Of a stretch of 64,000 bases of DNA, positions 41,531-50,446 are shown piece after piece. Numbering within the stretch: the first letter of the stretch is position 1; every line of letters starts with the position of its first letter. This DNA comes from Actinomycetota bacterium (GTDB taxonomy: Bacteria > Actinomycetota > Thermoleophilia > BMS3ABIN01), in the NCBI GenBank assembly GCA_016235065.1, contig JACRMB010000003.1, positions 248,001 to 312,000 on the forward strand, given 5' to 3'. Below the pieces are notes generated by a model. That model did not search any database and had not been told where the DNA came from. It was given only the letters and a program-made list of their open reading frames with translations. The position numbers and the translations under genes are program-made.

Positions 41531-42019
41531 ATGACTGATTTCGATGTGGGCAACGATCTAATCTCCAGTATGGCTACCATGGATAAACGGGTTCCGGGCA
41601 AGGACCAGAGCAAGGACCAGGACCAGGGTGCGACGCATCTGAGTTACCTGGGGCGTGGGCTGCTGGAGATCCTCGACGCGCTCCCCTTCTACGTCCTGCT
41701 GATCGATAAGAACCATCGCATATTGCTGGCCAATAAAGCCACGCTTGATGTTTTGGGGAAGGAAGCGAGTGAGATCGTCGGTCAGGCATGCCCGCGGGTG
41801 GTTCACGGCCTGCATCACGGATCTTATCAGGGATGCCCTCTAGAACAGGCTGTATCGACCAACGAAGCCGTCGAGTGGGAACACTTTGACGACAACTCAG
41901 GGCGATGGCTGAAAACGGCTGTCTATCCCACGGCGGTCAAGTCTATCGATGGTCAGGGAGTCTATTTCCATATGGTGCAGGATATCACCGAGCAAAAAGA
42001 GGCATTGGGGGAAGCTTAG
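41531..42019 (+). CDS. Single PAS-domain protein with Cys/His motif
   Basis: This 162-residue cytoplasmic protein has a charged N-terminus (KDQSKDQDQG) and one PAS domain (about residues 48-155), with ILDALPFYVLLIDKNHRILLANKATL and VKSIDGQGVYFHMVQDITEQ. Inside the PAS fold it has CPRVVHGLHHGSYQGCPLEQ, a Cys-x4-His...Cys arrangement common in PAS domains of anaerobes and suggestive of metal or heme binding. No output domain is fused, so it may pair with another signalling protein. A strong terminator follows. Confidence 0.82.
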   Translation: MTDFDVGNDLISSMATMDKRVPGKDQSKDQDQGATHLSYLGRGLLEILDALPFYVLLIDKNHRILLANKATLDVLGKEASEIVGQACPRVVHGLHHGSYQGCPLEQAVSTNEAVEWEHFDDNSGRWLKTAVYPTAVKSIDGQGVYFHMVQDITEQKEALGEA

Positions 42020-42055
42020 CCGGGGAATAGAACAAACGGAGAAAACGCAATATTA

Positions 42056-42084
42056 TTAAACCGCTCATGGCGGTTTAATTTTTT
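42056..42084 (+). terminator. Rho-independent terminator after the PAS gene
   Basis: TTAAACCGC (42056-42064) and GCGGTTTAA (42070-42078) form a nine-pair stem followed by a run of six T. It separates the PAS gene from the flavin reductase gene. Confidence 0.9.
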
Positions 42085-42099
42085 GAAGGGAGTAGCTTG

Positions 42100-42666
42100 A
42101 TGAAAAAATCTCTGGGCGCCAAGACCATAGCGTTTCCCGTGCCAGCCTGGGCCATCGGCACTTATGACGACGAAGGCAAACCAAACGTCATGACCGCCGC
42201 CTGGACCGGCATCTGCTGCTCGCGGCCGCCCAGCATGGCGGTTTCGCTGCGCGAGGCGACCTCATCCCACGGAAACCTGGTGGCTCGCAAGGCTTTTACC
42301 ATCAGCATCCCTTCAGAAGAACAGGTGCGAGAGATCGATTACATCGGCGTCGTCTCCGGCCGCGACCGTGACAAGTTCGCAGACCTGGGCCTCACTGCCG
42401 CCCGCGCCGAGCACGTCGACGCTCCATATATCGAGGAGTTCCCGGTGATTATCGAATGCAGGCTGACACACACGGTCGAGCTCGGCCTGCATACGCACTT
42501 CATCGGCGAGATCATGGACGTCAAGGCCGATGAGGCGGTCCTCGATGAAAAAGGGCAGCCGGAATCGGCTAAAGTAAGGCCGGTTGTCTTCGGCCCCGGC
42601 GACCGTTCCTATCATGGTCTCGGCGCGTACCTTGGGCGCGCGTTCTCGATCGGGCGCAAGAAGTAG
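42100..42666 (+). CDS. Flavin reductase-like protein
   Basis: This 188-residue FMN-binding split-barrel protein has GAKTIAFPVPAWAIGTYDDE, NVMTAAWTGICCSRPPSMAV and FTISIPSEEQVREIDYIGVV, as in the flavin reductase-like (PF01613) family. It is expected to bind FMN and reduce it or another acceptor with NAD(P)H in the cytoplasm. The ATG at 42100 has AAGGGAG upstream. The CC pair near residue 39 is typical of one bacterial subgroup found in anaerobes. Nearby genes give no partner. Confidence 0.88.
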   Translation: MKKSLGAKTIAFPVPAWAIGTYDDEGKPNVMTAAWTGICCSRPPSMAVSLREATSSHGNLVARKAFTISIPSEEQVREIDYIGVVSGRDRDKFADLGLTAARAEHVDAPYIEEFPVIIECRLTHTVELGLHTHFIGEIMDVKADEAVLDEKGQPESAKVRPVVFGPGDRSYHGLGAYLGRAFSIGRKK

Positions 42667-42762
42667 CATGACTCCTGCCTCTTCCCCAGTTTAAGTATTT
42701 TACAATGGGGAATACCTTCTCGCGGCATATTACGAAAATGAAACTTATCAAGGAGTCTCATT

Positions 42763-43161
42763 ATGGCTGCCGGGGACGGAAAAAGCTGGAAGATATTCGG
42801 CATCGTAGTCATCGCTCTGGTGATAGCCGGAGGAATCGCCGCAGCGGCCTTTTTCATCGGCAGGGGCTGTGAGGGGGAAGATGAAAAAGCGAAGACGACC
42901 ACGACCCGGACCCAGCCTGCCGATACTGCTCCCGCGCCCGCGGATGTAGCGCCGGACGAGCCCGCCGCAGCCGGAACCGACGCCGGCGCTGACGAAGCGC
43001 CTGCTGCGCCAACCGAAACCACGGCGACAACCGAGCGCTATGTCACCGGCGAGGCCGAGGGATCGACACCCTGCACAGGCGGTTTCCAGACGACGACCCG
43101 CACTACCTACTGGAGCGATGGTTCCACGGATACCGTGACCGTCACCGAGCCCTGTCCTTAG
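42763..43161 (+). CDS. Single-pass membrane protein with Thr/Pro/Ala-rich linker
   Basis: This 132-residue protein has one membrane helix (about residues 12-33), followed by a Cys, an acidic stretch and a long Ala/Pro/Thr/Asp linker of about 55 residues. It ends in a small beta-rich tail with two Cys (STPCTGG... and TEPCP), likely a disulfide. It looks like a cell-wall-spanning stalk. The next gene, a large secreted repeat protein, starts 10 bp later, so the two may work together at the cell surface. Function unknown. Confidence 0.7.
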   Translation: MAAGDGKSWKIFGIVVIALVIAGGIAAAAFFIGRGCEGEDEKAKTTTTRTQPADTAPAPADVAPDEPAAAGTDAGADEAPAAPTETTATTERYVTGEAEGSTPCTGGFQTTTRTTYWSDGSTDTVTVTEPCP

Positions 43162-43171
43162 TGCTTCGGTT

Positions 43172-45442
43172 ATGAGCGCCGTTAACCATCCTGCTCCGGC
43201 CTTTTTCCCCTCGATGTTGCGCCTGCTGTTGTTCTGTCTCACGGCGGTGTTCACATTACTGATTCTCACCCACACGGCCTTAGCTGCCGCGCCCTACACC
43301 ATCAGCGACAACGCAACTGGTGAAGACTGCACCCAGATCGGTGCCTGGGACAATGTAACCAAGACCTGCACGCTCAATCAGGACATCCCGATCAGCGGCA
43401 GCATCAACGCGATCACCATAAACAGCAACAGTATCACCCTGGATGGGGCCGGTTTTACGATCAGCGGTGCTGATGCCGGCAACGGCGTCATGGTGACCGG
43501 CATGACCGCGGTCAGCGTCCGGAATCTGAACCTCAGTCATCTCTTCACCGGGATTTACTACGATGCTGGCTCCAGCGGCACGATCAGCTATAACGGCCTG
43601 TCAAACAATGCTTACGGCATATACCTGAACGACACAAACCTGAATACAGTCTCACACAATGATGTGTTCGCGAGCAGTATCGATCAGATCGCGATCACGG
43701 GCACTTCTATCGCCAATATCATCGATTCCAATTTTGTGATGAACAGCACTGCGGAGGCCGGAATCGGCTTATATGCTTCCAGCAACATAATCAGATACAA
43801 CGTGATCTCCAACAACAGCGCCACAACAAAAGCTGGTATCTATATAACTGGCTCCTCCAACACGGTCTTCAACAATACGATTTCCAACAATAGCGTGGGG
43901 CTCGGATTATGGAGCAGCTCGAACGGCAACGCGATCTACAACAACAATTTCCTGAATAACACGATGCAGGCAGGAGGCACCGGCACGGGCAATACCTTCA
44001 ACCAGCCGGCGCCTGTCGGGGGTAACTACTGGTCGGAGCATGCCACGGCTTCCCAGGGATGTGTTAACGCGGATAACGACAGGTTCTGCGATGCTCCCTA
44101 TACACCGCCCTTTTCCGGTGTGACCGACAATCTGCCCCTTGCCCGCCGCGGTTATTACTTCACCTGGTATGACATGGCCTCCGCGGGGGCTCAGGACTGG
44201 GTAATGATGGCAAATCCCATCGAGGCCGCCGGTGAGGACGCCTGGTTCGACCTGTCGATCGCCGGCGTGCCGCAGACACTGCCGACGATCAGCCAGATCC
44301 CGGGTCAGGTGCCGCCTCTGGGAGCGATCACGCCCACCTATCCCGGCACTATGAACGGACCGGTCGACGTGGGTTATCACGCCCGCATGCGGACCATGGT
44401 CAGTCAGAGGATCCTCTGGGGGAATTCACTCGAGGAGGTGGTGGGAACAGACGCCGCTCGTCTTTCTGACCACTACTACTGGACCTGGTATGACCAGTCG
44501 AGCCCCGGCTTCAGCAACTGGATCATGGTAGGCAATCCTTCAGCTACAGACACGGTGAGGGTGGATCTGAGTTTCAGGGATGTAGGCACTGGTCTGGATG
44601 TCACGGATTTCCAGGTAATCAGCCCCGGTGGCCGCTGGACGCCGGCTTATCCGGGCAAGATGGGCGGCCCGGTGGAGATCAAGGCATATATCCAGGGCGG
44701 CAGCTGGAGCAATCCCGGCGACCGCCGCGATGTCGTCGCTTCCCAGCGGGTGCTGAGTAACGGCGGAACCGCCTTTAACGAAGTTCCCGGAATTCTCGCG
44801 GAAGAGCTGACCGACCGCTATATGTGGACCTGGTATGACAACGTCTACGGCCAGAACTGGATCATGATCGCCAACCCGCCCGACAGCGGCTACAACATGG
44901 ATTATTCCATCTTCATCCACGGGGTGGGTGCGGGCGGCGGCACTGACCTGGCGCCGGGGCAGACCGCCACCGCGATGATCCCGGGAACGGTGGACGGTCC
45001 CGTGGAGGTCCTGACCGTCCGGCACAGTTCGGGGATACCACTGAACTCGGTCGTCTCGCAGCGTACGCTCTGGGGGCCGTCGTTTGAGGAAGTGCCGGGC
45101 TTCCCTTATTCGTCGCTGTCGTCGCTCTACTACTGGACCTGGTATGACCAGCAGTCGGCCGGCGTATCAAACTGGGTGCAGGTTGCGAATCCGGATGGAG
45201 TGAACCAGCTTCATTACGAGATCACCATCGCGGGGCAGGATCCGGCGCCAGGCCCGACCTGCAGCAAAGGCACGCTCGACGCCGGCGCCGTGCTGAATTG
45301 CCAGTTCCAGGGCACGATGGACGGCCCGGTCAAGGTGCAGGCCTGGAACCTGATCAAGACAGCCCCCATGGATATAGTCGCATCTCAGCGCGTCCTCTGG
45401 AATGGATACTTCAACGAGGTGATGGGGACCGAGTTGAGCTGA
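43172..45442 (+). CDS. Secreted beta-helix protein with four WTWYD/ASQR repeats
   Basis: This 756-residue exported protein has a signal peptide ending near LAAA-P (residue 40). Residues about 42-320 form a right-handed parallel beta-helix of the NosD/pectate-lyase type (NSITLDGAGFTISGADAGNG, NIIRYNVISNNSATTKAGIY and similar rungs). Residues about 325-756 are four tandem units starting YYFTWYD or YYWTWYD and ending SQR[IVT]L. These match unit by unit the C-terminal part of the 1083-residue protein at 33578. The last unit ends WNGYFNEVMG at the C-terminus, as in the other protein. Glycan binding or hydrolysis at the cell surface is inferred. No catalytic residues can be named. Confidence 0.8.
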   Translation: MSAVNHPAPAFFPSMLRLLLFCLTAVFTLLILTHTALAAAPYTISDNATGEDCTQIGAWDNVTKTCTLNQDIPISGSINAITINSNSITLDGAGFTISGADAGNGVMVTGMTAVSVRNLNLSHLFTGIYYDAGSSGTISYNGLSNNAYGIYLNDTNLNTVSHNDVFASSIDQIAITGTSIANIIDSNFVMNSTAEAGIGLYASSNIIRYNVISNNSATTKAGIYITGSSNTVFNNTISNNSVGLGLWSSSNGNAIYNNNFLNNTMQAGGTGTGNTFNQPAPVGGNYWSEHATASQGCVNADNDRFCDAPYTPPFSGVTDNLPLARRGYYFTWYDMASAGAQDWVMMANPIEAAGEDAWFDLSIAGVPQTLPTISQIPGQVPPLGAITPTYPGTMNGPVDVGYHARMRTMVSQRILWGNSLEEVVGTDAARLSDHYYWTWYDQSSPGFSNWIMVGNPSATDTVRVDLSFRDVGTGLDVTDFQVISPGGRWTPAYPGKMGGPVEIKAYIQGGSWSNPGDRRDVVASQRVLSNGGTAFNEVPGILAEELTDRYMWTWYDNVYGQNWIMIANPPDSGYNMDYSIFIHGVGAGGGTDLAPGQTATAMIPGTVDGPVEVLTVRHSSGIPLNSVVSQRTLWGPSFEEVPGFPYSSLSSLYYWTWYDQQSAGVSNWVQVANPDGVNQLHYEITIAGQDPAPGPTCSKGTLDAGAVLNCQFQGTMDGPVKVQAWNLIKTAPMDIVASQRVLWNGYFNEVMGTELS

Positions 45443-45626
45443 CGGCCGCTTAGGCGGACAGAATTATAATGAGGTTGTCACGCCTAATCCCGGCTATTTT
45501 GTTAGCAAAATGTAAACGTTTTCGATCCTCATTCCAGCACTCAAATAATAGACAAATAGTTATATTTGCTGTAGTCTGGATTCCCGTTAATTCAAACGGG
45601 GCGTGCATAGCGGGGTGTGGATTCGT

Positions 45627-46229
45627 ATGACGAAAACAAGGGGTTCATCCAGAGCGTTCGCTCGTCGTGGGAAAAGTCTTGTTTACCCTGCAATTTTAGT
45701 AACTTTCTCATTTCTTTTTTCAGTTGGCTTGTTTTTTTCTGGCGGCGAGGAAAATGAGGCATTGGCTGTGTGCGGGGGCTGCACTATTTGTGACTATGTG
45801 CCTGTTGACCTTTCCAGTCAAACCGGACTTCCAGGGGAGAAGATCAATATCTCCGGAGGAGGGCCAGCGAACGATCTTGACTTGAGTGATCTCACTTTAC
45901 TGTGGGATGGAACTGACATCAATGCGAACCTCACAAAAAGCTTTGACAACTTCTCTGGGTTTTTCTATGTACCGCCGGATGCAGCGCCTGGTCAACACTT
46001 CGTCACTATTTCTTTTCCGGATCCAAATAACCTCCAAACCGAGTGTTACGTTTCAAGTTTCACTGTTGCAAACAGCACACAGCAAAGCGTTCAGCAACAG
46101 GCTTACTCCGAGGCTCCTTCGGCTCCTTTGACCGCATTGCCAAACACCGGTTTCTTCCTGGTCTTGCCCGCGGTTGGTTTGGCTCTTGGCGGCTTGTGTC
46201 TTGTCCTGCGCAGGGGGAACCGACTTTAA
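45627..46229 (+). CDS. LPXTG-type cell-wall-anchored protein
   Basis: The start is given as ATG 45627; GTG 45603 is also in frame. The 200-residue protein has a basic N-terminus and membrane signal (VYPAILVTFSFLFSVGLFF). It then has a Cys-rich start of the mature region (CGGCTIC) and a beta-sandwich of the IPT/Ig type (GLPGEKINISGGGPAND). The C-terminus is a complete sorting signal: LPNTG, a hydrophobic helix, and RRGNRL. A sortase should therefore attach it to the wall. No sortase gene is in the window. The base composition of this gene is lower in GC than the neighbours. Confidence 0.8.
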   Translation: MTKTRGSSRAFARRGKSLVYPAILVTFSFLFSVGLFFSGGEENEALAVCGGCTICDYVPVDLSSQTGLPGEKINISGGGPANDLDLSDLTLLWDGTDINANLTKSFDNFSGFFYVPPDAAPGQHFVTISFPDPNNLQTECYVSSFTVANSTQQSVQQQAYSEAPSAPLTALPNTGFFLVLPAVGLALGGLCLVLRRGNRL

Positions 46230-46247
46230 GTTGCCAGTTTCATGAAA

Positions 46248-46276
46248 AAGCCCCTTTCATTAAGGGGCTTAATTAT
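46248..46276 (+). terminator. Rho-independent terminator after the LPXTG gene
   Basis: AAGCCCCTT (46248-46256) and AAGGGGCTT (46262-46270) form a perfect nine-pair stem over a short loop, followed by AATTATTT. It separates the plus-strand surface genes from the minus-strand tRNA-Sec. Confidence 0.85.
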
Positions 46277-46328
46277 TTCGACTAAATTCGGCTATCGAGT
46301 ACATCCATCAATTAGCAGGCATAAATAT

Positions 46329-46424
46329 TGGCGGGAAGGCGTAGGAATCGAACCTACCAACGACGGGGTTACCGCCGCCTACCGGTTTTGAAGACCAGCT
46401 GGGCCACCAGACCCCTGCCCTCCC
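46329..46424 (-). tRNA. selC: tRNA-Sec (anticodon TCA)
   Basis: The 96-nt gene has an 8-bp acceptor stem (GGGAGGGC with GCCTTCCC), discriminator G and an encoded CCA. It also has a long variable arm and the anticodon loop CTTCAAA, giving anticodon TCA (template 46389-46391). All are hallmarks of bacterial selenocysteine tRNA. It lies downstream of selB on the same strand, so the order is selA-selB-selC. This tRNA is charged with Ser and converted by SelA to Sec-tRNA, which SelB delivers to in-frame UGA codons. Confidence 0.96.
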
Positions 46425-46483
46425 AGGTGAGATGAAAAGTCTAACGCATCGCGTGAACGAATTCTAAATCATCTGCCTTAATC

Positions 46484-46539
46484 ACCTGATTTATGCAAAT
46501 TAGGTGACTTGATTCACCTAATTCATGGAAATCAGGTTA
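46484..46539. repeat. AT-rich nested inverted repeat between selB and tRNA-Sec
   Basis: ACCTGATTT (46484-46492) pairs with AAATCAGGT (46529-46537), and AATTAGGTGA (46498-46507) pairs with TCACCTAATT (46514-46523). The result is a long imperfect hairpin around a short loop. It lies in the 242-bp gap between the selB stop and selC. It may terminate the selA-selB message or guide tRNA processing. Confidence 0.7.
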
Positions 46540-46595
46540 CTTGGATAACGGTGAAGTGTTAAATCCTTCCCTTATATATGAAGGCGGAACCATCC

Positions 46596-46707
46596 AATGT
46601 ATCCCCAAAATTACCAATTAATTAATGTATCCCGCAAAGTTCCCAATGTATCCCCTTAATTGCCAATTAAGTAATGTGTCCCCCTGAAGTTCGTCCCCCT
46701 GAAGTTC
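46596..46707. repeat. Short repeat cluster AATGTATCCCC plus tandem 15-mer at the selB 3' end
   Basis: AATGTATCCC or a one-base variant occurs at 46596, 46624, 46645 and 46673, spaced 21-28 bp. It runs into two exact tandem copies of GTCCCCCTGAAGTTC at 46678-46692 and 46693-46707. The last part encodes the C-terminal residues of SelB. Confidence 0.75.
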
Positions 46708-48625
46708 CGGTTTTACGTAAAACCCGGTAATCACCCTCACGCCGCGTCAGCCCCGTCCGGTCGAAATATTCCAGCAGCGCCTGGGCGAACTTGCGGCTGA
46801 CGTCGAGCATGTCCCGCAACTCCGCCAGGGTGATCTGGCCGGTGTCATTACAGCGGGCGAGCACGGCTTCACGTGCTATCTCGACCGGCTCCGGAGCGTA
46901 GTAAAGGTCGGGTTTCACCTTGACTGCGCGCTCGTCCTCCACCAGAAGCTTCAGCACCAGCTTGAAATCCTGGTCGCCGGTGCGGGCGCCGACTGCCGTG
47001 GCGATGTCGCCGAGCGATGGCGGGGACATTCCCGCTTCTTCAAGACGGGCGGCGATGTCTTCCATCATCTTCTGTTGCGCGTCTGACAGCCGCGCAACCG
47101 CGGAGGCCATCGAATATCGCTGCTCCTTGACGGTCACGAGGCCGCTGTTGACTGTCCCTGCGAGCAGCGCCTGGAATGGACGGTCAGTTGCATCCATATC
47201 CACACTTTTGGCTATCTCCTCGGCGCTCAGGGCCGGGTCGGCGGGGTCGGATTGCTGCCGCGCTTCGAGAGTCGCCTCAAGCCGCAGGCCGAAGTCGTTG
47301 ACAGCCTGGGGGGCGAAGAAGACTTCGCTACCGGAAGCGACAAGCGAGACTGCGACTGCAGCGTCGGCAAGAGCAGTAGAGATCGACTCGCCGGAAAGCA
47401 GCCCGGTCGCCTCGATCTCCTCAAGCGGGAGTCCGCCTGGCCTCGCTTCTTCCAGCAGCAGTGAGACGATATCCGCCGGCACACCTTTCTCCAGCACCTC
47501 GAGACGCTGCACCTGGCCTTCCCCCTTGCCGTGTTTGTGCGGATGGGGGTCGATCACCACGCCGCCGCCGATAGTAGTCACCGGACTCAGCGATCTGATG
47601 ATGAAGCGGTCGCCTTTCACCGGCACGATCTTGGTCTTAAGCCTCACCTGGGCATAACAGGTCTCCTCTGGCGCCAGCCGGTCGCGGTCGGCGAACATGA
47701 GTTTGGCGGTGGCGTCGGCGGTGCCGTGATGGAAGCGCACCTGGGCTCCGTACTTGAGCGCGCGAGCAGTCGGCAGCAGGGTCAGCCGGGCGTCGACCAT
47801 GTACGTGGGTTCGAGCCCCTCACCCTTGAGCACCATCTGCCCGCGTTCCAGCCGGTCCTTGTCGATTCCGGAAAGATTGATCGCTACTCGCTGACCCGCC
47901 TCGGCGCACTCGACGCTGCGGTCATGTACCTGCACGGTGCGGGCCCGGCAAGGCAGGCCTTCGGGCATCAGGCGCAGGGAATCCTCGGCGCAGATCCGTC
48001 CCGACCAGAGGGTGCCGGTGACCACGGTACCGATCCCCTTGAGGGTGAAGACCCGGTCGACCGGCAGGCGGGCGGCGCCGCTGGCCTCGTGCGCCTCGTG
48101 CGCTCGGCCGGCCGCTTCTTCCAGCAGGCCCAGTAACAGCGGGATGCCCTCGCCGGTCTTGGAGCTGACCCCGGTCATGGGGGCATCCGCGTATGGCGTC
48201 GCCGCCAGGAAATCTTCGATGTCCGCCTGAACCAGCTCCAGCATCTCCTCGTCCACCAGGTCGGTCTTGGTGATGGCGATGATGCCCTGGGGGATGCCCA
48301 GCATCTCGATGATGGCCATGTGCTCGCGGGTCTGGGGCATGACGCCGTCGTCAGCGGCGACCACCAGCATGAAGATGTCGATGCCGCTGGCGCCTGCGAC
48401 CATGTTGCGGACGAAGCGTTCGTGGCCGGGCACGTCGATGACGCTCATGGTGGTGCCAGAGGGAAGCTCGAGCTCGGCGTAGCCCAGCTCGATGGAGATG
48501 CCTCGCTCCTTCTCCTCGGCGAGGCGGTCGGTGTCGGTGCCGGTGAGCGCCTTGATCAGCGCCGTCTTGCCGTGGTCGATGTGGCCGGCGGTGCCGAGGA
48601 CCAGGTGTCGGGGAACGTTATCCAA
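46667..48625 (-). CDS. selB: Selenocysteine-specific elongation factor SelB
   Basis: This 652-residue GTPase starts at TTG 48625. G1 is GHIDHGKT (residues 14-21), G3 is DVPGHE and G4 is TKTD, with the effector region [14 protein letters not shown] as in SelB. Domains II-III follow, and the C-terminal winged helices (about residues 400-640) bind the SECIS hairpin. It carries Sec-tRNA to the ribosome at UGA codons. The final residues, [12 protein letters not shown], are encoded by a tandem 15-bp repeat and are probably not functional. It lies 54 bp after selA and before selC. Confidence 0.95.
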   Translation of the reverse strand: MDNVPRHLVLGTAGHIDHGKTALIKALTGTDTDRLAEEKERGISIELGYAELELPSGTTMSVIDVPGHERFVRNMVAGASGIDIFMLVVAADDGVMPQTREHMAIIEMLGIPQGIIAITKTDLVDEEMLELVQADIEDFLAATPYADAPMTGVSSKTGEGIPLLLGLLEEAAGRAHEAHEASGAARLPVDRVFTLKGIGTVVTGTLWSGRICAEDSLRLMPEGLPCRARTVQVHDRSVECAEAGQRVAINLSGIDKDRLERGQMVLKGEGLEPTYMVDARLTLLPTARALKYGAQVRFHHGTADATAKLMFADRDRLAPEETCYAQVRLKTKIVPVKGDRFIIRSLSPVTTIGGGVVIDPHPHKHGKGEGQVQRLEVLEKGVPADIVSLLLEEARPGGLPLEEIEATGLLSGESISTALADAAVAVSLVASGSEVFFAPQAVNDFGLRLEATLEARQQSDPADPALSAEEIAKSVDMDATDRPFQALLAGTVNSGLVTVKEQRYSMASAVARLSDAQQKMMEDIAARLEEAGMSPPSLGDIATAVGARTGDQDFKLVLKLLVEDERAVKVKPDLYYAPEPVEIAREAVLARCNDTGQITLAELRDMLDVSRKFAQALLEYFDRTGLTRREGDYRVLRKTGTSGGRTSGGHIT

Positions 48626-48679
48626 CTGTGCTGAGGATCATTTGCCGGGGTGTGATATCCAGGATACTTCTCAAGAGAT

Positions 48680-50173
48680 TCAGTCGGATGTGGAAGGTGG
48701 CGAAGCCGGAGTCTGAAAAGCCTGCGCGAATGAGTCGGCGATCAGCGGCAGCTGCTCAGGAAGTACCGTCCGTGCATCGAGCAGCAACCGCTCCTTGTGG
48801 ATGCGGCCGATCACTGGCGGGTCGGTCTCGCGCAGCCGGGCTGCCAGTTCGTCGACGGTAATAGTAGCCGGGCTCACGGCGCAGACGTAAGAATCAAGTT
48901 CCAGCAGAGGCAGGGCGCCACCGCCGACTTTCGAGGTGGCCCTTTCGACCTCTATCGTCGCGAGGCCTACGGCAGATGCATCCTCCTTATCGCTCTTTCC
49001 ACCTTCACCTGATGAGGTGATGCCAATCGCGTCCCGTAAGCCTGCGGCCATCTCCTCCGCCCGCGCCTTCAGCACCTCCAGCGGTTCATTCAGCATCCTC
49101 AAAGTGGGGATCCGCTCCAGCGCCACTTCCGGCTTCAAATACAGCGCCAGCGTCGCCTGCAATGCGGCAAGCGTCATCTTGTCCACCCGCAGCGCCCGCG
49201 CCAGAGGATGGGCTTTCATCTTCTCGATGTATTCTTTCCTGCCGACGATGATGCCGGCCTGGGGTCCGCCCAGCAGCTTGTCGCCGCTGAAGGTGACCAC
49301 ATCGGCGCCGGCGGCCAGGCTGTCGTGCACTGAAGGCTCGCCGGCCAGCGCCGGCATCTCCGCCAGCACGCCACTGCCCAGGTCGTCGACGACCACCAGC
49401 CCGCGCTCATGCCCCAGCCGCGCCAGCTCGGCGATGTCCACCTCGGCGGTGAAGCCCACCACCTTGTAGTTGCTGGTATGCACATGCAGGAGCATGGTGG
49501 TATCCGGCCCGATCGCCTTTTCATAATCTGAAATCTTTGTTTTGTTAGTGGTGCCGACCTCGACCATTTTCGCCGCGCTCGAAGCCATGATGTCGGGGAT
49601 GCGGAAAGAGCCGCCTATCTCGACCAGTTCGCCTCGCGAGACTATAACCTCGTGGCCGCTGCCGAAAACCGCCAGGGCCAGGAAGACCGCAGCCGCGTTA
49701 TTGTTCACGACCAGGGCGCCCTCGGCGCCGGTGAGCGCCATAATGATGCGATTGATGTGGTCGTGACGGGAACCCCGGGCGCCTGCCTCGAGGTTGTATT
49801 CAAGATTTGAGTAGGATGCCGCTGCGCGGACCACAGCTTCGATGGCCTCCGGCGCCAGCACCGAACGGCCCAGGTTCGTGTGGACCACGACGCCGGTGGC
49901 GTTCACCAGGGTCTTCAGGCTGGGGAGGAAGACGTTTGCGGCCTCGTCGGCGATCTGCTTGGCGAGGTCCGTTGCCGCCTCACCCTTTCCCGACAGGATT
50001 CCTTTTCGCATCCGCTCCAGAACGATCCGGGCCGAATCCACCACCAGCTCACGGCCGTAATCGCCCATAGCCGCCGTCAGCTCCGGCGCCTCGATAAGTT
50101 CTTCCACAGAGGGCAACGCCCGCAGCGCTTCTGACTGCTGCTGGCTCAGTGTGCCTTTTTTACCACCAGCCAT
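48680..50173 (-). CDS. selA: L-seryl-tRNA(Sec) selenium transferase SelA
   Basis: This 497-residue PLP enzyme has the N-terminal helical region with [13 protein letters not shown], then [28 protein letters not shown] and the PLP Lys in [13 protein letters not shown] (Lys299). It converts Ser-tRNA(Sec) to Sec-tRNA(Sec) using selenophosphate. A Gly/Ser/Lys-rich insert near residue 405 ([12 protein letters not shown]) is not catalytic. selD for selenophosphate is not in the window. The gene begins 3 bp after a small conserved-looking gene at 50177, so they form one unit. Confidence 0.95.
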   Translation of the reverse strand: MAGGKKGTLSQQQSEALRALPSVEELIEAPELTAAMGDYGRELVVDSARIVLERMRKGILSGKGEAATDLAKQIADEAANVFLPSLKTLVNATGVVVHTNLGRSVLAPEAIEAVVRAAASYSNLEYNLEAGARGSRHDHINRIIMALTGAEGALVVNNNAAAVFLALAVFGSGHEVIVSRGELVEIGGSFRIPDIMASSAAKMVEVGTTNKTKISDYEKAIGPDTTMLLHVHTSNYKVVGFTAEVDIAELARLGHERGLVVVDDLGSGVLAEMPALAGEPSVHDSLAAGADVVTFSGDKLLGGPQAGIIVGRKEYIEKMKAHPLARALRVDKMTLAALQATLALYLKPEVALERIPTLRMLNEPLEVLKARAEEMAAGLRDAIGITSSGEGGKSDKEDASAVGLATIEVERATSKVGGGALPLLELDSYVCAVSPATITVDELAARLRETDPPVIGRIHKERLLLDARTVLPEQLPLIADSFAQAFQTPASPPSTSD

Positions 50174-50176
50174 GCA

Positions 50177-50383
50177 TTAGCCTCCAAAGATCTTCTCAAA
50201 GGCAGCTGAATCTCTCTCCAGCACGTGGATCGCCTGGTTCAGCTCTGCCAGCTCCTGGCCGTCGAGGTTGCCTTCCCTGTGGCTTTCCTCCACGTCGTTG
50301 AACTTCAGGCGCACCTCGTCGGTGTGGGTTATAAGGCCGGAGATTACTTCCTTGAGGGAATCGATCAGGTCTTCGTTACACAT
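50177..50383 (-). CDS. Small helical protein at the head of the selA operon
   Basis: This 68-residue protein is acidic and helical (LIDSLKEVISGLITHTDEV, LNQAIHVLERDSAAFEKIF), with one Cys at residue 2. No known domain is recognised. It ends 3 bp before the selA start, so it is the first gene of the selenocysteine operon as seen here. It may be a small partner of SelA or an unrelated gene; sequence alone does not decide. No in-frame TGA followed by a SECIS-like hairpin was noticed in it. Confidence 0.6.
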   Translation of the reverse strand: MCNEDLIDSLKEVISGLITHTDEVRLKFNDVEESHREGNLDGQELAELNQAIHVLERDSAAFEKIFGG

Positions 50384-50416
50384 TTAGGGCTCCGTTTCTC
50401 TTTGACTGACAAAGTA

Positions 50417-50446
50417 TTGACGGTTTCAGGAATATTACTCTATATT
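50417..50446 (+). promoter_or_regulatory. Sigma-70-type promoter in the divergent gap before the PHP-GT4 gene
   Basis: TTGACG (50417-50422) and TATATT (50441-50446) are 18 bp apart on the plus strand, near-consensus. The gene at 50675 starts about 220 bp downstream. The 291-bp gap between this gene and the minus-strand small gene holds no other clear feature. Confidence 0.55.
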
